Position numbers and translations under genes: made by a program
Shown: positions 25,967 to 35,046 of the stretch, piece after piece
Numbering within the stretch: position 1 is the stretch's first letter
How the letters are laid out: each line of letters begins with the position of its first letter
Source of the DNA: WRGA01 sp031553395
GTDB lineage: Bacteria > Bacteroidota > Bacteroidia > Bacteroidales > WRGA01
Reading direction: 5' to 3'
Assembly (NCBI GenBank): GCA_031553395.1
Contig: JAVBLR010000005.1
Span: 41,074-105,073 of the forward strand
DNA: 64,000 bases
The notes under the pieces: generated by a model
The model's database searches: none
Seen by the model: the letters and a program-made list of their open reading frames with translations, nothing else
What the model was told of the DNA's origin: nothing

Positions 25967-26935
25967 CTAATTATTTGAAAGTGTATATTCTGAAAGAGAA
26001 GTATAAAAATCTTTATCCTGAATGCCTAATTGCCTGCAAAGTAAACGAGAACCGTTTATTTGACTGAGGAAACATTCATCGGATTTACATCCTTTTGGTA
26101 TTTTTACAGGAAAATCTCCAAAACGGGTTTTCAAGATAACTTGTCCATCGACTTTGGTGATTTCATGTCTTTCATAAGGAATAGCAGTAACATCCTCACG
26201 TACAGAAGATGCTAATTCCTGCAAATTTTCATCTGACTGATTATAGATAAACTTACCGTTGCGTTCTACTTGATTGATAAAATCCTTAAATACCTGGAAA
26301 TAATCGTCAAATGATTCTCCACTTTTAACGGACGCTTCATCAATACTATTTATTAATGCAACGTGCGGACGGTAAAATTGTAACATCGGCCGTTTTTCTG
26401 TTGCTGCCGTAGCAAATTCATCCCCTTCGATAATGGCAATCCGTGAGTCATAGCCAAGAGATATTAATCGTTCAAACCCAGGAATCGGACTCTGAATTAC
26501 ATAATCAAATTTAACATTTTGCTTCTTCAGAACATTCAATACAATAGACAATACACAAATTCTATCTTTACTACCAGAAATAACTACTCGCGTTTTATTC
26601 TTCGTGCGCTCAAAAATAAATTCAGGAAAAGACATAATAAGAACTCCTTCCTGCTTACTCGCCACAAGTTCGGGATTTGTCTTATCAATATGCATAGCCG
26701 GAACAACTGCCATCAATTTTTTATCCAAAAATTCAGGATGCCAACCATTGTTTTGAGGTAATAAACCGGCCTGTTTTAATTGAGTAAAATAAGGTTCCTT
26801 GATTTCAGAATCGGAGCCACTTACTTCATACCCTTTTTCCTTTAAAGCAACGGCCAAATCGCACATTGTTTGGTTGCCTATAGAAATGATATGAATCCTC
26901 TTCTTTAAGGAAATATCTTTCTCAAAATTATCCAT
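25967..26935 (-). CDS. Degenerate, C-terminally short Mpl/Mur ligase-like protein
   Basis: The 322-residue product starts at the ATG at 26935; an 18-residue upstream extension is unlikely. Its order matches the Bacteroidales Mpl/MurC-like peptidoglycan-recycling ligase: N-terminal Rossmann domain (IHIISIGNQTMCDLAVALKEKGYEVSGSD), then the central domain. But the ATP-binding loop, GSHGKTT in active Mur ligases, reads GSKDRICVL here. The product ends near SRLLCRQLG...YTLSNN, where the C-terminal ligase domain of about 130 residues should begin. It looks like a non-catalytic remnant or repurposed pseudoenzyme. The reading frame is intact and a -7 box (TACTTTTG, plus-strand 26960-26967) is present. 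Confidence 0.8.
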   Translation of the reverse strand: MDNFEKDISLKKRIHIISIGNQTMCDLAVALKEKGYEVSGSDSEIKEPYFTQLKQAGLLPQNNGWHPEFLDKKLMAVVPAMHIDKTNPELVASKQEGVLIMSFPEFIFERTKNKTRVVISGSKDRICVLSIVLNVLKKQNVKFDYVIQSPIPGFERLISLGYDSRIAIIEGDEFATAATEKRPMLQFYRPHVALINSIDEASVKSGESFDDYFQVFKDFINQVERNGKFIYNQSDENLQELASSVREDVTAIPYERHEITKVDGQVILKTRFGDFPVKIPKGCKSDECFLSQINGSRLLCRQLGIQDKDFYTSLSEYTLSNN

Positions 26936-27088
26936 AAAATACTGCTTTTTTATTTTGTGCAAAAGTAATACGAAACAACGATTTTCCAATCATTCGAACG
27001 CATTTTTAATGTTAAACTAATTCCTTTGATATAAATATTCTGTTAATTGAAATAGATAAGCGATTGTTTTATAACAGTTATTTAAATT

Positions 27089-27868
27089 TTACAATATTGT
27101 AAAATTGTCAGTATCCCTCCAAGCCGGAAACTTTTGCCGAAAAATGTCCAACTCGTCTTTGTTAATAGAAAGTGTTTCAATACAATCGGCATGCATTGGT
27201 ATATTTGATAAAACATTGCCTTTGGCATTAATCAATGCAGAACCACCTGCATAGATAAGAGACATATTATCTTTACCTACACGATTTACACCACAAACAT
27301 AACATTGATTTTCTATCGCCCTGGATTTAAGAAGCGTATCCCACACTAATTGTCTGGATTCCGGCCAACTAGCTACATATATCAATACATCATATTCATT
27401 ATCGATATTACGGCTCCATACAGGAAAACGCAAATCGTAGCAAATAAGCAAACAGATATTCCACTCCTTGTAATTAACTATCAGACGTTTACTTCCTGAT
27501 GAAAAAGATTCGGTTTCTCCACCAAAAGCAAATAAATGCCGTTTGTCATAAAAAAATGATTCTCCTGAAGGAAGAATTATAAATCCTCTGTTGAAATAAT
27601 TTTCATTTTCGCAAGCGATAAAACTTCCGGCAATAGCAAAATCATACGTTTTTGCCCATTTCTTGATCAAAGAGATTGTTTCGCCATCGTTTGATTCAGC
27701 CAAAAGAGCACTATCCATGTTAAATCCGGTCGTAAACATTTCCGGAAAAACAACCAAATCGGTGTTTCCCGCCAACTGTTTTATCTTTCCTTCATAGATT
27801 GATAAGTTCTCTTTTTTGTTTTCCCAAACAATGGAAGTTTGCACCAAACTTATACGTAAATCAGGCAT
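27089..27868 (-). CDS. Nitrilase-superfamily omega-amidase
   Basis: The 259-residue protein carries the full catalytic triad: Glu43 (VFPEMF), Lys109 (YDKRHLF) and Cys143 (ICYDLRFP). The sequence matches the YafV/Nit2-like omega-amidase branch (FAFGGETE, ASWPESR), which hydrolyses alpha-ketoglutaramate or alpha-ketosuccinamate in methionine salvage or repair. It follows a 99-aa gene by 14 nt. Confidence 0.93.
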   Translation of the reverse strand: MPDLRISLVQTSIVWENKKENLSIYEGKIKQLAGNTDLVVFPEMFTTGFNMDSALLAESNDGETISLIKKWAKTYDFAIAGSFIACENENYFNRGFIILPSGESFFYDKRHLFAFGGETESFSSGSKRLIVNYKEWNICLLICYDLRFPVWSRNIDNEYDVLIYVASWPESRQLVWDTLLKSRAIENQCYVCGVNRVGKDNMSLIYAGGSALINAKGNVLSNIPMHADCIETLSINKDELDIFRQKFPAWRDTDNFTIL

Positions 27869-27882
27869 TTAAGCAATATTAT

Positions 27883-28182
27883 TTACTTTACAACAGTCGG
27901 TTGGCTGAAAGAGTTCATTTCTTCTTCAATGTCATTTACTGTTTTGAGAAGATCTGTTTTCAGTTTGGCATAATATTTTCTTACAACTGCCGGATTATCT
28001 TTTCCATCTGTATTATTAGCTCGTTTGATAAATTCCTCTTGCATAGCGAAAATCTTAGATACAGTTTCACCAACCTTATTTTCGTCTACATTCGGAGAAT
28101 CCAATCCGCAGAACAAGCATTCCGTAAGCAACTCATCTGTAATAGAATTAATTGCTTTTTTAAAATTTCTTTTATTAGCCAT
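27883..28182 (-). CDS. Conserved hypothetical helical protein
   Basis: I do not recognise a function for this 99-residue, wholly helical protein (MANKRNFKKAINSITDELLTECLF). It is probably a Bacteroidota-specific small protein. It is the first gene of a pair with the omega-amidase (14-nt gap). A -7 box (TAAATTTG, plus-strand 28204-28211) lies 22 nt upstream. Confidence 0.8.
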   Translation of the reverse strand: MANKRNFKKAINSITDELLTECLFCGLDSPNVDENKVGETVSKIFAMQEEFIKRANNTDGKDNPAVVRKYYAKLKTDLLKTVNDIEEEMNSFSQPTVVK

Positions 28183-28282
28183 AGTGAGTTAAATTTATTT
28201 GTACAAATTTATAAATTTATTTTTAAATCGTTGAGTGATTTAAAAATTACACATCCTATTATTCCCATTAGATGTAAATCGT

Positions 28283-28290
28283 TACCTTTG
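28283..28290 (+). promoter_or_regulatory. Bacteroidetes -7 box (TACCTTTG)
   Basis: It is placed 25 nt before the start of the Yip1-like gene. No -33 TTTG is seen at the usual spacing. Confidence 0.45.
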
Positions 28291-28314
28291 CATCTACATT
28301 CATATTTTATTCAA

Positions 28315-28878
28315 ATGTACAAGCAAATTTATGAACAAATAAAACTGATACTTGTAAGTCCTTCTAAATTTTGGAAGCAATTGGCAGAGGATAACAATAA
28401 AAAAGAGGTTGATGTTGCTTCTCATTTTGTTTATCCATTACTTGGCATAGTGGCATTATCAGCTTTTTTTGGTATTTGGTGGAATAATGATTCTTTTAAT
28501 TTGGCAAAAGCATTGCAAATTATATGTGTAGATTTCGTTGCAGGTTTTGCCGGATTTTTTATCGCTGCATTTCTAATTGACGAACTATCTTTTTCTGTTC
28601 TGAAAATAGAAAAAAGAATCTCTCGTAGCCGTCAGTTTGCAGGATTTTCCTCCGTTGTTATTTATTTATCAACCATTATTCTAAATATTTTACCAAGCTT
28701 ATTTTTTATCTATTTACTCCTATTTTACATTGTTTATATCGTTTGGGAAGGTTCGGATATATTTATGAATGTTGCCGAAAATGACAAGCAAAAATTCACC
28801 ATCGGAGCATCTGCAATCCTGATATTATCTCCTTTGATGGTGCAAAAATTACTCTATATGTTATTGCCGGGAATTTAA
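28315..28878 (+). CDS. Yip1-like inner-membrane protein
   Basis: The 187-residue product starts at the ATG at 28315. A long upstream reading frame back to 27799 runs antisense to two real genes and is not credible. The N-terminus is amphipathic (MYKQIYEQIKLILVSPSKFWKQL), as in YIP1/DUF1282 proteins, followed by about five membrane helices. Function is unknown. smpB starts 35 nt downstream in the same direction. Confidence 0.82.
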   Translation: MYKQIYEQIKLILVSPSKFWKQLAEDNNKKEVDVASHFVYPLLGIVALSAFFGIWWNNDSFNLAKALQIICVDFVAGFAGFFIAAFLIDELSFSVLKIEKRISRSRQFAGFSSVVIYLSTIILNILPSLFFIYLLLFYIVYIVWEGSDIFMNVAENDKQKFTIGASAILILSPLMVQKLLYMLLPGI

Positions 28879-28913
28879 TAATCCGGAAATTCCCATATCC
28901 GTTTTAATTAAAA

Positions 28914-29369
28914 ATGAAAGAAAACAACAACATACAAATCAAAAATAAAAGAGCTTCATTCGATTATGAATTTCTTGATATATACACAGCCGGCATTGTA
29001 CTTACCGGAACCGAAATAAAATCTATCCGCCTTGGGAAAGCAAGCTTGGTAGACACGTATTGTATTCTAAATAATGGTGAATTGTGGGTTAAAAACATGA
29101 ATATATCCGAATATTTTTACGGAACATACAACAACCACCAACCGCGTCGCGACCGCAAACTCCTATTGAATAAAAAAGAATTAGCCAAAATAGGACGGCA
29201 AGTGAAAGAAACAGGGCTTACAATTATTCCTACAAAATTATTTATCAATGAAAGAGGCTTGGCCAAAGTTGTAGTTGCTGTCGCTAAAGGAAAAAAAGAA
29301 TACGACAAACGCGAATCCATCAAGGAAAAAGATGATAAAAGAATGATGGACAGGATGTTTAAGAAATAA
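28914..29369 (+). CDS. smpB: SsrA-binding protein SmpB
   Basis: The 151-residue protein has the SmpB barrel (NKRASFDYEFLDIYTAGIVLTGTEIKSIR) and a C-terminal basic tail (KKEYDKRESIKEKDDKRMMDRMFKK) that enters the ribosomal decoding centre. It works with tmRNA in trans-translation to rescue stalled ribosomes. No ssrA gene is seen in this window. It converges with the GHL10 hydrolase gene, 8 nt between stops. Confidence 0.97.
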   Translation: MKENNNIQIKNKRASFDYEFLDIYTAGIVLTGTEIKSIRLGKASLVDTYCILNNGELWVKNMNISEYFYGTYNNHQPRRDRKLLLNKKELAKIGRQVKETGLTIIPTKLFINERGLAKVVVAVAKGKKEYDKRESIKEKDDKRMMDRMFKK

Positions 29370-29377
29370 TTAAAATC

Positions 29378-30901
29378 TTACAACTTCACATCTTTTTTCT
29401 TCCCCTTTTTACTTTCATTGTGTAACCTATCAACGGAAGTTACTACATATTTGTATTTTATTTTTCCGTTGTCATAAGGAAGAAGATACTCCGAATCGCG
29501 TGTGATTGCGATGATTTTACTTGCATCATTCAAGTTCTCTTTTTCTTTATTTTCGAATCGGTAAACGCAGAAATAAACCGGACGATCAAGTATTTCTTTC
29601 TTTTGTTTTGTTTCCCACATTAATTTGTACCCTTGCGGAGTCCATTCGGCGTCAACTTTTTTCGGAGCATCGGGTAATTTTTTCTTATCAACATGGGAAG
29701 TCATAGGAATAAGAGCCGGATATTTCTGATAGTTATTTTGCAAACTATCTATGATTCCGCCATAATTGCCGATAAGACAAGAGCCATACCAAAAGCAATT
29801 CCCGTCAATATTCGGCAGAATACGCTCCATTTCCATTTTTTTAGATAATTGATTTTTTGACGGATTAACGAGGTCTCTAGCTTTAATACTTCGTTCTATA
29901 TCTTGCCCAATATACAATTGTCCTTTGATAGATTGCTTATTCCACCAATAAATTAATGTTTCATAATCAGCTAAATTGTGCCCGATTTCCCAGTAAATTT
30001 GTGGAACCAGATAATCTATCCACCCTTTTTGCGCCCAAAGCAAAACATCCGCATATAAATCATCGTAATTCTGCAATCCGTTCGTATTGCTGCCCGAAAA
30101 ATCTGGTGTGCTTTTTTTATTCCGATAAATTCCATGAGGACCGATACCAAAACGAACCCATATCTTTCCGGTTCCAATAATCGATTCTTTTACATTTTGA
30201 ATAAGCATATTTACATTATCCCGCCTCCAATCGGCTAATCGTCCGGGATAAAACGTATTGCCGTATTTTTTGAAACTATTTCCATCTGGAAAAGGCAATC
30301 CATTTACAGGATAGGGATAAAAATAATCGTCCATGTGAATGGCATCAACATCATATCTATTCACAATATCCTTTACCACACTACAGATAAACTTCCGGCA
30401 ATCGGGAATTCCCGGATCAAAATATATTTTTTCGGCATACGTAACAAACCATTCGGGATGAGAATAATAAATGTGAGATACCGCTAAGCATTCATTTACG
30501 CCTGTCGTTACCCGATAAGGATTGATCCAGGCATGAAATTCCATATTCCGCTTATGGCATTCGTCTATCAAAAACTCCAACGGATCCCACATTGGTGAAG
30601 GAGATTTACCCTGAGTTCCTGTCAGATGAGAGCTCCAAGGCTCAAGTTTGGAAGGATAAAACGCATCAGCTTGTGGACGAATCTGAAAAATAACTGCATT
30701 AAAATTTGCCTTTTGCAAACAATCCAACATATAAATAAAGTATCCACGCATTTCGGCAGGAGACATATTTTTATATTGAGGTTGATATGCAGTTTGTATC
30801 CAAACCCCTCTAAATTCGCGCTTTGGAGATTGTTGAGCTTCTATAAGTTGAGAAAAAAATAATCCGGCAAGGACAACAAAAAATACAAGAAGTTTGTTCA
30901 T
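29378..30901 (-). CDS. GHL10 family glycosyl-hydrolase-like protein
   Basis: The 507-residue secreted protein has a signal peptide (LAGLFFSQLIEAQ) and the GHL10/DUF187 barrel: EFRGVWIQTAYQP, NAVIFQIRPQADAFY, HAWINPYRV and DAIHMDDYFYPYP. A C-terminal fibronectin-like segment (about 410-500) follows. Family members include YngK and cell-wall-associated hydrolases acting on glycans; the substrate here is unknown. A -7 box (TATCTTTG, plus-strand 30934-30941) lies 32 nt upstream. Confidence 0.92.
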   Translation of the reverse strand: MNKLLVFFVVLAGLFFSQLIEAQQSPKREFRGVWIQTAYQPQYKNMSPAEMRGYFIYMLDCLQKANFNAVIFQIRPQADAFYPSKLEPWSSHLTGTQGKSPSPMWDPLEFLIDECHKRNMEFHAWINPYRVTTGVNECLAVSHIYYSHPEWFVTYAEKIYFDPGIPDCRKFICSVVKDIVNRYDVDAIHMDDYFYPYPVNGLPFPDGNSFKKYGNTFYPGRLADWRRDNVNMLIQNVKESIIGTGKIWVRFGIGPHGIYRNKKSTPDFSGSNTNGLQNYDDLYADVLLWAQKGWIDYLVPQIYWEIGHNLADYETLIYWWNKQSIKGQLYIGQDIERSIKARDLVNPSKNQLSKKMEMERILPNIDGNCFWYGSCLIGNYGGIIDSLQNNYQKYPALIPMTSHVDKKKLPDAPKKVDAEWTPQGYKLMWETKQKKEILDRPVYFCVYRFENKEKENLNDASKIIAITRDSEYLLPYDNGKIKYKYVVTSVDRLHNESKKGKKKDVKL

Positions 30902-31015
30902 ATTATTGATTTACAGAGAAAAAATTAAGTACACAAAGATAGGGTGAAAAAAAATGCTGTGAAAAAACCTGATATGTATTTTTTATTTTTACCTTTATCA
31001 ATTAAAATTTTGATC

Positions 31016-31144
31016 GTTACGAGCTACAAGTTACAGGTTCCCGACTACGATAAATACGAGTCAACACAAAAACCTAAACACCTTTATTCTTGTAATTTAA
31101 ATTAGAATTTAAATTACCACAACTCGTAACTTATAACTCGTAAC
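31016..31144. repeat. Word-built palindrome, GTTACGAG family
   Basis: The arms at 31016-31039 and 31121-31144 are reverse complements over 24 nt with only transition-type mismatches. Both are chains of GTTACGAG and TTACAAG/TTATAAG words. The interior holds an A/T palindrome (AATTTAAATT repeated with one spacer). The right arm ends 8 nt before the pyrB ATG. Confidence 0.8.
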
Positions 31145-31152
31145 TTCACATT

Positions 31153-32064
31153 ATGAAAAATAAAAGTCTTGTTTCCATTACCGATTATTCGAAGGAGCAA
31201 ATCCTGTCTTTATTAGAAAAAATAGAAACATTTGAACACAATCCCAATCAACGTGTACTACAAGGAAAAGTTGTTGCGACTTTATTTTTCGAACCATCGA
31301 CCCGCACGAGGCTGAGTTTTGAAACTGCAGTCAATCGGTTAGGCGGACGGGTTATCGGGTTCTCGGATGCATCTACATCCAGTTCGGTAAAAGGAGAAAC
31401 ACTGAAAGATACCATTATCATGGTTAGTAACTATGCCGATTTAATCGTTATGCGGCATCATCTGGAAGGTGCAGCCCGCTATGCTTCCGAGGTTTCTTCC
31501 GTGCCTGTTATCAATGCCGGAGATGGAAGCAACCAGCATCCTACACAAACAATGTTGGATTTATATTCCATTTACAAAACGCAAGGAACGCTCGAAAACC
31601 TGCACATAACAATGGTTGGCGACCTTAAATATGGTCGTACCGTACATTCTTTGTTGATGGCAATGTCGCATTTCAATCCTGTTTTCCATTTTATTGCACC
31701 CAAAGAATTGGAGATGCCTAATTCTTACAAAGACTTTTGTAAAACATCGGGAATTGAATTTCATGAATACACCGATTTCTCGGAAGAAGTAATTGATAAA
31801 AGCGATATTTTGTACATGACCCGTGTACAGAAAGAGCGTTTTACAGACCTTATGGAATACGAGAAAGTTAAAAATGTATATACGTTGCGGAACAAAATGT
31901 TGGAAAATTCAAAACCGAATTTACGAGTATTACATCCGCTTCCTCGTGTAAATGAAATAGCCTACGACGTTGATGACAATCCAAAGGCATATTATTTTCA
32001 ACAAGCTAAAAATGGAGTATACACCCGGGAAGCTATTATTTGTTTGGCATTGGGAGTAAAATAA
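31153..32064 (+). CDS. pyrB: Aspartate carbamoyltransferase catalytic chain
   Basis: The 303-residue product has the carbamoyl-phosphate site FEPSTRTRLSFE (about 50-61), the aspartate-loop HPTQTMLDLYSI and HPLPRVNEI near the C-terminus. It makes N-carbamoyl-aspartate, the committed step of pyrimidine synthesis. pyrI follows 99 nt downstream, so a holoenzyme of the E. coli type is expected. The start is set by MKNKSLVSI, 8 nt after a palindromic repeat. Confidence 0.97.
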   Translation: MKNKSLVSITDYSKEQILSLLEKIETFEHNPNQRVLQGKVVATLFFEPSTRTRLSFETAVNRLGGRVIGFSDASTSSSVKGETLKDTIIMVSNYADLIVMRHHLEGAARYASEVSSVPVINAGDGSNQHPTQTMLDLYSIYKTQGTLENLHITMVGDLKYGRTVHSLLMAMSHFNPVFHFIAPKELEMPNSYKDFCKTSGIEFHEYTDFSEEVIDKSDILYMTRVQKERFTDLMEYEKVKNVYTLRNKMLENSKPNLRVLHPLPRVNEIAYDVDDNPKAYYFQQAKNGVYTREAIICLALGVK

Positions 32065-32083
32065 AATTAAGAATTAAGAATTT
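32065..32083 (+). repeat. Half-element, AATTAAGAATT words
   Basis: AATTAAGAATTAAGAATTT right after the pyrB stop is a single arm without a partner. The same word family appears at 45289-45326 and 52594-52614. Confidence 0.5.
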
Positions 32084-32163
32084 GAATAATATTAGAATGA
32101 TTGAAGATTGGCCACAATATTAATACCAACTAATATCTATCTATCATAATATATCCATCAAAA

Positions 32164-32625
32164 ATGGCTGATATAAAAAAAGAATTACAAGTAGCAGCAT
32201 TGGAAAACGGAACAGTTATCGACCATATTCCACCTGAGCATCTATTCAAAGTTGTTTCACTGTTGCACTTAGGCGCTATTTCATCAAGAATAACGATTGG
32301 AAATAATTTAATTAGCAAACGAATAGGCAAAAAAGGTATTATCAAAGTAGCTAATAAATTCTTTGAAGAATGTGAAGTAAACCGGATATCGTTGATTGCT
32401 CCAACTGTAAAAATGAACGTTATCCGTGATTATGAAGTTATAGAAAAAAAGTCTGTAACTCTGCCGGATCAATTGGTAAACATTGTAAAATGTGCCAATC
32501 CGAATTGCATTACAAATAACGAACCAATGGAAACGCGTTTTCATGTAACTGATAAAAAAAATGTAGTCATTAAATGTCATTACTGCGAACGAGTTACAGA
32601 AAAAGAAGATATTGAAATACTTTAA
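32164..32625 (+). CDS. pyrI: Aspartate carbamoyltransferase regulatory chain
   Basis: The 153-residue protein has the allosteric nucleotide-binding N-terminus (ALENGTVIDHIPP, LISKRIGKKGIIKV) and a C-terminal zinc site of four cysteines: C-x4-C (CANPNC near 109) and C-x2-C (CHYC near 138). It mediates CTP/ATP control of PyrB. It lies directly after pyrB. Confidence 0.97.
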   Translation: MADIKKELQVAALENGTVIDHIPPEHLFKVVSLLHLGAISSRITIGNNLISKRIGKKGIIKVANKFFEECEVNRISLIAPTVKMNVIRDYEVIEKKSVTLPDQLVNIVKCANPNCITNNEPMETRFHVTDKKNVVIKCHYCERVTEKEDIEIL

Positions 32626-32631
32626 AAAACA

Positions 32632-32726
32632 AGAAGTTTGAAGTTTGAATTACGAAGTTTGAATAAAAACAACTGAATATTCATTAATCCTCAATTCAAA
32701 CTTCAAACTTCGTAATTCAAACTTCT
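32632..32726. repeat. Word-built palindrome, GAAGTTTGAA family
   Basis: The two 33-nt arms (32632-32664 and 32694-32726) use the same words, but the order of the middle 11 nt differs: the outer 11 nt on both sides match as reverse complements while the middle is permuted. The right arm ends 5 nt before the flavin reductase ATG. Confidence 0.82.
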
Positions 32727-32731
32727 CATTT

Positions 32732-33298
32732 ATGAAGCAAGATTGGAAACCTGGAACAATGATATACCCACTTCCGGCCATAATGGTTAGTTGTGGAAAT
32801 AATGAAAACGAATATAATATATTAACTGTAGCATGGGTGGGAACTATATGCAGCGATCCTCCAATGTGTTATATTTCAGTTCGTCCGGAAAGATATTCGT
32901 ATTCTATTCTAAAGAAAAACATGGAGTTTGTACTTAATCTTACAACCAAAGATATGGCTTATGCAACCGATTGGGTTGGAGTACGTTCGGGGAAAGATTT
33001 TAATAAATTTCAGGAGATGAAATTAACCCCAGGCAAAGCAACCATCGTAAATGCTCCAATAATTGAAGAATCTCCACTATGCATAGAATGCCGGGTAAAA
33101 GAAATCATAAGCTTGGGATCTCATGACATGTTTATTGCCGATGTTGTAAATGTACTTGCCGATGGAGCATACATTGATGACAAAACAGGTCGTTTTAAAA
33201 TGGAAGAAGCGAATCTACTAGTTTATGCTCATGGAAATTACTACGAAATGGGAGAACATATTGGCAAATTCGGATGGTCGGTACAAAAAAAGAAATAA
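32732..33298 (+). CDS. Flavin reductase-like FMN-binding protein
   Basis: The 188-residue protein has the split-barrel flavin reductase fold: PLPAIMVSCG, then VAWVGTICSDPPMCYISVRP (FMN phosphate contact region) and a C-terminal YYEMGEHIGKFGWSV. It could reduce flavin or act as an NAD(P)H:flavin oxidoreductase; the partner is unknown. The next gene starts 2 nt after its stop. Confidence 0.92.
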   Translation: MKQDWKPGTMIYPLPAIMVSCGNNENEYNILTVAWVGTICSDPPMCYISVRPERYSYSILKKNMEFVLNLTTKDMAYATDWVGVRSGKDFNKFQEMKLTPGKATIVNAPIIEESPLCIECRVKEIISLGSHDMFIADVVNVLADGAYIDDKTGRFKMEEANLLVYAHGNYYEMGEHIGKFGWSVQKKK

Positions 33299-33300
33299 GG

Positions 33301-33990
33301 ATGAAGTATTGTTTACTGGTACTATTAACATGCTTTATTTATACTTCGGGCTACTCTCAAAGCTCGAATAAAACAATTGATTGGGGAATCAAAGCCGGTT
33401 TTAACTCAGGACTTTGCCTTATTGATGAATTTTCTATTGACGGTCAAAATATAGAACATCCTGAAAATATTTTTAAGGTTGGAATTACCGGAAGTTTGTT
33501 TATGCGTTTAAATTTAAACAGGTTATATATTCAAACTGAAGGTGGTTATTATTTTACCCGTGGTGGTATTGATTTTGAATTTACAGACAGGCTTGGACAA
33601 AATAATATGGCTGAATTATCTTGGGAACTTAATTCTGTTGGTATTCCTGTATTATTAGGCTATCATTTGATAAAACAACCTCCTTATGGGTTTACTATTT
33701 TTGCAGGTCCGAAAATATCAAAAATATTCTCTTCAAAAAACACATTTGAAATTGATGGAAATACATATCCATTGGATTATGATTTCAAGCCCCTTAATTA
33801 TTCATTGGTATGCGGATTAGGAATAAATATATCCGGATTATTCTTTGATTTCAGGTATGAATTCGGATTAGTAAACTTTATCGACAAAATTACTTATTCA
33901 TCACCCTCAGATAAAGAGAATCCTTTTGGTGAAATTATTTTAAAAAATAGGATGAATTCAATGAGTTTTTCAATGGGTTATATGTTTTAG
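33301..33990 (+). CDS. Outer membrane beta-barrel protein (PorT-like)
   Basis: The 229-residue product from ATG 33301 has a signal peptide (MKYCLLVLLTCFIYTSGYSQ) and an eight-strand-type barrel (IDWGIKAGFNSG; FTIFAGPKIS; NSMSFSMGYMF). PorT-type outer membrane proteins of this size are common in Bacteroidota. Reading frames starting further upstream would overlap the flavin reductase; the 2-nt gap indicates an operon with it. Confidence 0.87.
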   Translation: MKYCLLVLLTCFIYTSGYSQSSNKTIDWGIKAGFNSGLCLIDEFSIDGQNIEHPENIFKVGITGSLFMRLNLNRLYIQTEGGYYFTRGGIDFEFTDRLGQNNMAELSWELNSVGIPVLLGYHLIKQPPYGFTIFAGPKISKIFSSKNTFEIDGNTYPLDYDFKPLNYSLVCGLGINISGLFFDFRYEFGLVNFIDKITYSSPSDKENPFGEIILKNRMNSMSFSMGYMF

Positions 33991-34063
33991 TTCATTTTAA
34001 TTCCTTTTTGCAAAGTAAAAGAGTAATTTTGTACGCTTCTAATAAATTTGGTTGATTCTTGAA

Positions 34064-35002
34064 ATGAAGAATGGAATTTATATATTTCTCATACTGGTAG
34101 GCATATTATTATTAAGCGTAATAGCTGTAAAATTATACGTGCATCCTAAAGATACTATTTCTATTTCAACAACGGTATATACCTATCCGGTAATAAAACG
34201 GCTGGCAGATGAATACAGTCAAATTGAACCCGGAATTGTGTTTGATGTAAAACAAAGAGGAAGTGAGAACCAATGTTTTGATTACCTAAAAAACGGGAAT
34301 TCAAATATTTGCTTTGCTTCACAGCCTGAAGCTTTATTAAAAGAACAGCCTTATTCAAATTATTGGAATATAAGCATCTCTAAGCGGATGGGAGTTTTCT
34401 TTTTCAATAAAAATAATCCTTACCAGCATGAAATACTTAAACATGGTATCAATGATACAATAGTATCTTTGATGTTTTTTGGAAAAATGGAAACATGGGG
34501 AGATTTTTTGGACAATAAAAATATTTCCCAATCTATTAATTTATATCGAACACGTTCAGCAAAACTGTTAATTTCTTACATAGGCGAAAGTCCTCAAGAT
34601 GATCCGGTTAAATATGCCGGTAAAATAGAATTATCTCAAAAGGATTTGATTAAGTCTGTACAGAAAGACACATTTGGGCTCGGGTATTGCTTTTTGTATC
34701 AATTGTTTGATCCTACAACAAAGGAGATATTAGATAATGTTTCCATTATGCCTTTCTCAGATAGTCCGAATAAGGAAAATATGATACACGATACGTATGA
34801 AGGTATTTTAGGAGAACTGAATAATTTCTCATTGCCTAAAAATCTAAAACAACAAATACATTGTTTTTCTTTGCAAAAACCGAATGAGGAAATTATCAAA
34901 TTCCTGAAATGGAGCATTCAATATGGTGATGAATATATTTTAGATGAATTGAGTGAACCTTTATCAAAAGAACAACGAGAGGAAAATCTCAAAAAATTAT
35001 AA
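34064..35002 (+). CDS. PstS-like periplasmic substrate-binding protein
   Basis: The 312-residue product starts at ATG 34064; an upstream TTG (34052) is less likely. An N-terminal membrane helix (IFLILVGILLLSVIAVKLYV) is followed by a periplasmic-binding fold opening ISISTTVYTYPVIKRLADEYSQIEPGIVFDV, similar to PstS-type phosphate-binding proteins. No lipobox and no pst permease genes are nearby, so an adapted role (substrate sensing or delivery to a distant transporter) is possible. A possible -7 box (TAATTTTG, 34024-34031) precedes it. Confidence 0.78.
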   Translation: MKNGIYIFLILVGILLLSVIAVKLYVHPKDTISISTTVYTYPVIKRLADEYSQIEPGIVFDVKQRGSENQCFDYLKNGNSNICFASQPEALLKEQPYSNYWNISISKRMGVFFFNKNNPYQHEILKHGINDTIVSLMFFGKMETWGDFLDNKNISQSINLYRTRSAKLLISYIGESPQDDPVKYAGKIELSQKDLIKSVQKDTFGLGYCFLYQLFDPTTKEILDNVSIMPFSDSPNKENMIHDTYEGILGELNNFSLPKNLKQQIHCFSLQKPNEEIIKFLKWSIQYGDEYILDELSEPLSKEQREENLKKL

Positions 35003-35046
35003 TAAGTGCCAAATAAAAAGTAGAATATTTTTTAACATAATAACAC

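Noticed and set aside
27799..28314. N-terminal extension of the Yip1-like protein
   Set aside because: It runs antisense to two good minus-strand genes; the family-like N-terminus and a -7 box support the start at 28315.
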